64,000 nucleotides of DNA, from the NCBI RefSeq assembly GCF_013186535.1, contig NZ_JABMCZ010000003.1, positions 1,612,001 to 1,676,000 of the forward strand. Reading direction: 5' to 3'. A program made the translations under genes and the position numbers. The stretch is from Nocardia terpenica (GTDB lineage Bacteria > Actinomycetota > Actinomycetes > Mycobacteriales > Mycobacteriaceae). A model generated the notes under the pieces. It was not told the origin of the DNA. It worked only from the letters and a program-made list of their open reading frames with translations, and ran no database searches. Positions 60,554 to 64,000 of this stretch are shown here, in pieces. Position 1 is the stretch's first letter, and every line of letters begins with the position of its first letter.

Positions 60554-61107
60554 CGGTGCGGCCCCGCCCGTCCCGGCTCAATCGCGCCCTGCTCGCCGTC
60601 GCCGGGCTGCTGCTGATCGTGGCGGGCGGGCTGGCGCTGGCCGCCCACTACGGCCGGTTGACCTGGGTGAATCCCCGATCGCCGCTGCTGCCCGGCGAGG
60701 TGCGCGCGCCCGGCTGGGCGCTGTGGGTCATCGTCGCCCTGGCCGCCGTGCTCGGGCTGGCCTGCCTGCGCTGGGCGAGCGCCCAGGTGACCCGGATGCC
60801 GCCGCCGGCGCGCTGGCGCGCCCGCCCCGAGGAGTGCGCCGATACCGTCGTGCTCCATTCGCCCACCGTCGCCGGTCCCGTCGCCGCGGACATCGGCGAC
60901 TACGCCGGGGTCTGCTCGGCCGAGGCGTGGCTGTCGGGCCCGGGTCGCGCGCCCGTGCTGCACCTGGTGGTCACCGCCGTGCCCGACGCCGACATTCGCG
61001 CGCTGCGCCGCCGCATCCTCGCCCACGCCGTGCCGCGGCTGCGACAGGCGCTGGAGGTGGACGCCATTCCGGTCACGCTGGAAGTGCGCCTGGCGCAACG
61101 GCGTTGA
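60550..61107 (+). CDS. amaP: Alkaline-shock membrane anchor protein AmaP-like
   Basis: The 185-residue protein has an N-terminal helix (ALLAVAGLLLIVAGGLALAA), an extracellular loop with HYGRLTWVNPRSPLLPGEV, a second helix (WALWVIVALAAVLGLACLRW) and a soluble domain ending RQALEVDAIPVTLEVRLAQR. In Staphylococcus AmaP anchors Asp23 to the membrane. ATG 60550 overlaps the previous stop, giving a strict three-gene operon that ends 2 bp before a convergent gene. Confidence 0.78.
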   Translation: MTVRPRPSRLNRALLAVAGLLLIVAGGLALAAHYGRLTWVNPRSPLLPGEVRAPGWALWVIVALAAVLGLACLRWASAQVTRMPPPARWRARPEECADTVVLHSPTVAGPVAADIGDYAGVCSAEAWLSGPGRAPVLHLVVTAVPDADIRALRRRILAHAVPRLRQALEVDAIPVTLEVRLAQRR

Positions 61108-61109
61108 GA

Positions 61110-62408
61110 TCAGCCCACCGGGCCGAGGACGCGATCGAGATAGGCATTGGCGAAGCGCCCCTTGGGATCCAGGCGTCGGCGCACCTCCTGGAAGCGCTCC
61201 CAGTCCGGGTAGCGGGTGTGCAGCGTCTCCGCCGTCTGGAAGTGCCGCTTCCCCCAGTGCGGGCGGCCGTGGTACTTGTCGAAGATCGCCTCGCAGGCAC
61301 GGAAATACGGCTCGTAGTCCATGCCGCGGTACTGGTGCACGGCGATGTAGCAGGTGTCGCGGCCGCTCGCGGGGGACAGGAACGCGTCGTCGGGGGCCAC
61401 CCAGCGCACCTCGATCGGCATCGGGGTGTCGAATCCGGCGGCCGCCTCCTTGATCTCCCGGATGGCGGCCACCGAATGTTCCCGCGGCAGTGCGTATTCC
61501 ATCTCGGTGAACCGAAGCAGCCTGGGGGAGGCGAACACTCGGTAGGAGCGGTCCACCTGACGGCGGTAGCTGCCCGCGTAGGCCGCGCCGCGGTGCACCC
61601 ACGGAATCACTTGCGGCCGTAGTCGACTGAGTCGGCACAGCACGTCGAAGGTGTAGTTCGACATGAGGATGTCGGCGAACCAGTCCACCGCCCGGCCGCG
61701 CGGCTGCTCCGGCAGCTCGACCCGGTTGTTGCGCTTGGTCATCGCCAGCGGGCTGTGGGCGAACATGTAGAACTCGAAATGCTCGTTGCCGTCGACGTAT
61801 TCGTCCAGGTCGGCGAGCAGCTCCTCGACCGGCACCGGGCGCTCGACGCCCTCCAGCACGAACGACGGCACCAACTGCAGCGTGACCGCGGTGACCACCC
61901 CGAGCGCGCCCAGGCCCACCCGCGCCGCGCGCCAGCCGTCCGGGTCCGATGCCTCGTTCAGCTCCACCCGGCTGCCGTCGGCCAGCATCAGCTCCACCGA
62001 ATGCAGTGCGGCGGAAAGATTCTGGAAGGTGGCCCCGGTGCCGTGGGTGCCCGTGGCCGTCGCGCCCGCGACGGTCTGCACGTCGATGTCGCCCAGGTTC
62101 GGGAAGGCCAGGCCGATCGGGTGCAGGGCATTGCTGAGCGCGTTGAGCGTGGCCCCGGCCTCCACCCGGACCAGTCCGCTGGCCCGGTCCACCCGCTGGA
62201 TGTGATCGAGCTCCGACAGCCGCAGCAGCAGACCGTCGGTGAGCACGGTGTCGGTGAAGGAATGACCGGCACCGGCGACCCGGACCGTGCGACCGGTGGC
62301 CTCGGCGCCCGCGAGCAGGGCGGCCACCTCCTCGACCGTGCGCGGCACGGCGATCTCGGCCGGTGTGCACTGCTGATCTCCGGCCCAGTTCCGCCACGAG
62401 TTGGTCAT
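61110..62408 (-). CDS. FAD-linked sugar-lactone oxidase (L-gulono/D-arabinono-1,4-lactone type)
   Basis: The 432-residue protein has a PCMH-type FAD domain: WAGDQQCTPAEIAVPRTVEE, VRVAGAGHSFTDTVLTDGLL and ATATGTHGTGATFQNLSAAL. The C-terminal ALO domain ends with HWGKRHFQTAETLHTRYPDW and LDPKGRFANAYLDRVLG. The HWGK motif is typical of aldonolactone oxidases and alditol oxidases. It resembles mycobacterial L-gulono-1,4-lactone dehydrogenase. The start is ATG 62408, 6 nt past a TATGTT box. Confidence 0.9.
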   Translation of the reverse strand: MTNSWRNWAGDQQCTPAEIAVPRTVEEVAALLAGAEATGRTVRVAGAGHSFTDTVLTDGLLLRLSELDHIQRVDRASGLVRVEAGATLNALSNALHPIGLAFPNLGDIDVQTVAGATATGTHGTGATFQNLSAALHSVELMLADGSRVELNEASDPDGWRAARVGLGALGVVTAVTLQLVPSFVLEGVERPVPVEELLADLDEYVDGNEHFEFYMFAHSPLAMTKRNNRVELPEQPRGRAVDWFADILMSNYTFDVLCRLSRLRPQVIPWVHRGAAYAGSYRRQVDRSYRVFASPRLLRFTEMEYALPREHSVAAIREIKEAAAGFDTPMPIEVRWVAPDDAFLSPASGRDTCYIAVHQYRGMDYEPYFRACEAIFDKYHGRPHWGKRHFQTAETLHTRYPDWERFQEVRRRLDPKGRFANAYLDRVLGPVG

Positions 62409-62588
62409 GTGTCCAACATAGGCGATGCCTGTGACCCGCGCTACCGAACGTGCGCGTTGAAAATCACGAAATGCGCACTGTGAGTAGCGTCTCGCGCATC
62501 GAATGAGCACCGATCGCGCGATTCGGCCACATGGGTGGCGCGGCGGGGCATGTCAGAGGGATTGACGCGCCGATCGCTCGGTCGCGGG

Positions 62589-63263
62589 CTATCGCTTGCG
62601 CGCGGCGAACACGGCGGCCTTCGCGCAGTCCACGTCGTCATCCGCCATGGGCGGGACCGTAAGCGCTTGTCGCGGAATGCTGTCGGAGCGGACGCCGTCC
62701 AGCACGATGGCCATGTAGCGCCGCCACACCTCGGGGTTCACCGGCCGGGCGAAGGCGGCGATGGACTCGACCATGTTGACCATGGAGAAGAAGTCGGTGG
62801 CCGTGATGCCCTCGCGCAGCACCCCGGCCGCATGCGCGCGGTTCATGAGCGCGGCCATCGACGGCTGGATTCGGCTGCGCACCGAGGCGAAGCGCTCCAT
62901 CGGATCGGGCAGCTCCAGCAGGACCTCGCTGAAGCCGCGGTTGGCGGACATGTGGGTGCAGCAGTAGTCGAACAGCTCGCTGAACCCGGCCCAGACGTCG
63001 GGATTGCGGCAGGCCGCCTCCGTCGCCTCGGCCATCTCGGCGACGCTGCGGTCGAAGACCTCGACGATCAACTCCTGCTTGTTCGCGAAGCGGCGATACA
63101 CCGTCCCCACGCCCACCCCGGCGGCCTCGGCGACATCGTCGAGGGTGACCTCCAGCCCGCGTTCGGCGAACAGATCGCGTGCGGCCTCGATGATGCGGCG
63201 TTGGTTGCGTGCGGCGTCGGCGCGCAAACGGCGAGGTCGCGACACTGTCGTGGCGTGATTCAC
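62589..63263 (-). CDS. TetR-family repressor of the divergent DHA2 exporter
   Basis: The 224-residue protein has RLRADAARNQRRIIEAARDL and the HTH VAEAAGVGVGTVYRRFANKQ. The C-terminal domain is of the SMR/QacR-like helical type. It is divergent from an MFS exporter across 127 bp that contain two copies of the same inverted-repeat operator. Start GTG 63263. Confidence 0.88.
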   Translation of the reverse strand: MNHATTVSRPRRLRADAARNQRRIIEAARDLFAERGLEVTLDDVAEAAGVGVGTVYRRFANKQELIVEVFDRSVAEMAEATEAACRNPDVWAGFSELFDYCCTHMSANRGFSEVLLELPDPMERFASVRSRIQPSMAALMNRAHAAGVLREGITATDFFSMVNMVESIAAFARPVNPEVWRRYMAIVLDGVRSDSIPRQALTVPPMADDDVDCAKAAVFAARKR

Positions 63264-63290
63264 ACCCCCATGCTAACAAGCATCGGGATT

Positions 63291-63312
63291 AACCGGAGGC
63301 GTTATCTCCGTT
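63291..63312. promoter_or_regulatory. TetR operator copy 1
   Basis: AACCGGAG, 7 bp, CTCCGTT: inverted half-sites with the same spacing as copy 2 at 63333. Confidence 0.65.
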
Positions 63313-63332
63313 ATGGTGGTAGCTTCTTGATC

Positions 63333-63355
63333 AAGCGGAGAAACCTCCTCCGTTT
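63333..63355. promoter_or_regulatory. TetR operator copy 2
   Basis: AAGCGGAG, 7 bp, CTCCGTTT. The two copies are 42 bp apart from start to start, four helical turns, suited to two dimers on one DNA face. Confidence 0.65.
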
Positions 63356-63390
63356 ACGTACCCGTAACGAGCCTCCGGATTAGGGGACCC

Positions 63391-64000
63391 ATGACTACCG
63401 CGATCGACCTCGAAAAGAAGACGGCGAAACCGCCGTCATCAGCGGGCCGGCGTGGCTCGCATGCCCTGCGCTGGTGGGTGCTCGCCGTCCTCGGCGTGGC
63501 CCAGCTGATGGTCGTGCTCGATGCGACCGTTGTGAATATCGCACTGCCGCAGGCACAACACGCCCTCGGCTTCTCCAACGCCGACCGCCAGTGGGTGGTC
63601 ACCGGTTACGCGCTCGCCTTCGGCAGCCTGCTGCTGCTGGGCGGGCGCCTGAGCGACCTGTTCGGGCGACGTAACACGTTCATCATCGGCCTGGTCGGCT
63701 TCGCCGCCGCCTCCGCCGTGGGCGGCGCCGCCAACGGCTTCGAAATGCTCGTCGCCGCGCGTGTCGCGCAGGGTGTCTTCGGTGCGCTGCTGGCCCCGGC
63801 CGCGCTGTCGCTGCTGACGGTCACCTTCACCCAGCCGTCCGAGCGGGCCAAGGCGTTCGGCATCTTCGGTGCGGTCGCCGGTACCGGTGGCGCGCTCGGC
63901 CTGCTGCTGGGCGGTGCGCTCACCGAGTGGGCCTCGTGGCGCTGGGTAATGTATGTCAACCTGGTCTTCGCCGCCGTCGCGCTGGTGGGCGCGGTGCTGC
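63391..64000 (+). CDS. MFS multidrug exporter, DHA2 type, N-terminal part
   Basis: The gene runs off the window; 203 residues are seen. ATG 63391 starts MTTAIDLEKKTAKPPSSAGR. Helix 1 carries LMVVLDATVVNIALPQAQHA (motif D1 of 14-helix exporters), then GGRLSDLFGRRNTF (motif A) and AVAGTGGALGLLLGGALTEW (motif C). It belongs to the EmrB/QacA group and is probably repressed by the divergent TetR protein through the two operators. Confidence 0.9.
   Translation, partial: MTTAIDLEKKTAKPPSSAGRRGSHALRWWVLAVLGVAQLMVVLDATVVNIALPQAQHALGFSNADRQWVVTGYALAFGSLLLLGGRLSDLFGRRNTFIIGLVGFAAASAVGGAANGFEMLVAARVAQGVFGALLAPAALSLLTVTFTQPSERAKAFGIFGAVAGTGGALGLLLGGALTEWASWRWVMYVNLVFAAVALVGAVL

Overview
The window is high-GC actinobacterial DNA, most likely from Nocardia or a close mycolic-acid relative. 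The order prfB, mscS-like gene, small membrane protein, ftsE, ftsX, smpB and ssrA matches the mycobacterial/nocardial arrangement. The tmRNA encodes the tag ADSHQRDYALAA. A PknK-type kinase, a KmtR-like metal sensor, F420/LLM enzymes and a FadD35-like ligase point the same way. Many genes start 5 to 8 nt after a TANNNT box, as expected for leaderless mRNAs in this group.

1-8.3 kb is the conserved core: prfB (partial), an mscS gene preceded by a coupled mini-ORF, ftsEX, recQ, two small membrane proteins, smpB, a drug/metabolite exporter and ssrA. recQ and two tandem-repeat arrays separate ftsX from smpB.

8.3-14.07 kb is a genomic island inserted at the 3' end of ssrA, with a decayed copy of that end at 14006-14033. 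It carries a three-gene operon of unknown function, an IS630-type element with a split transposase, a truncated OLD-family nuclease fragment overlapping an intact UvrD-like helicase (a broken Gabija-like defence pair), an HTH protein, and a PemK toxin/ribbon-helix-helix antitoxin module bracketed by a 20-bp direct repeat. No integrase is visible.

14.2-28.4 kb holds an exported protein, a zinc-uptake operon (lipoprotein, ATPase, two permeases) behind a possible Zur site, a lipid-binding-like protein, a serine hydrolase, pknK, and a metal-homeostasis cluster (MFS exporter, divergent KmtR-like repressor, FetAB-like ABC exporter), followed by an amidase. 28.7-34 kb holds a lone serine-type adenylation domain, a DoxX/TetR pair, xylose isomerase and a cutinase-like hydrolase.

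34-42 kb is a histidine-utilisation operon, hutH-hutU-(small ORF)-M20 hydrolase-hutF-hutI, divergent from an IclR regulator with a perfect palindrome between them. Next come a decayed deazaflavin nitroreductase, a Tat-exported intradiol dioxygenase, a winged-helix regulator with an elaborate operator, an internally deleted methyltransferase, LLM oxidoreductases and TetR/MFS efflux pairs.

49-64 kb holds a lipoprotein, mscL, an AraC regulator, a VOC protein, two acyl-CoA ligases with a divergent GAF-LuxR regulator, yceI divergent from an XRE regulator across an 18-bp palindrome, a sugar-type MFS transporter, an asp23/amaP stress operon, a sugar-lactone oxidase, and a TetR regulator with a divergent DHA2 exporter that runs off the end.

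Seven intergenic loci share one inverted-repeat element (core GGCCAAAAGCACGCCGGG), and five of them carry tandem arrays growing from the same side of it.
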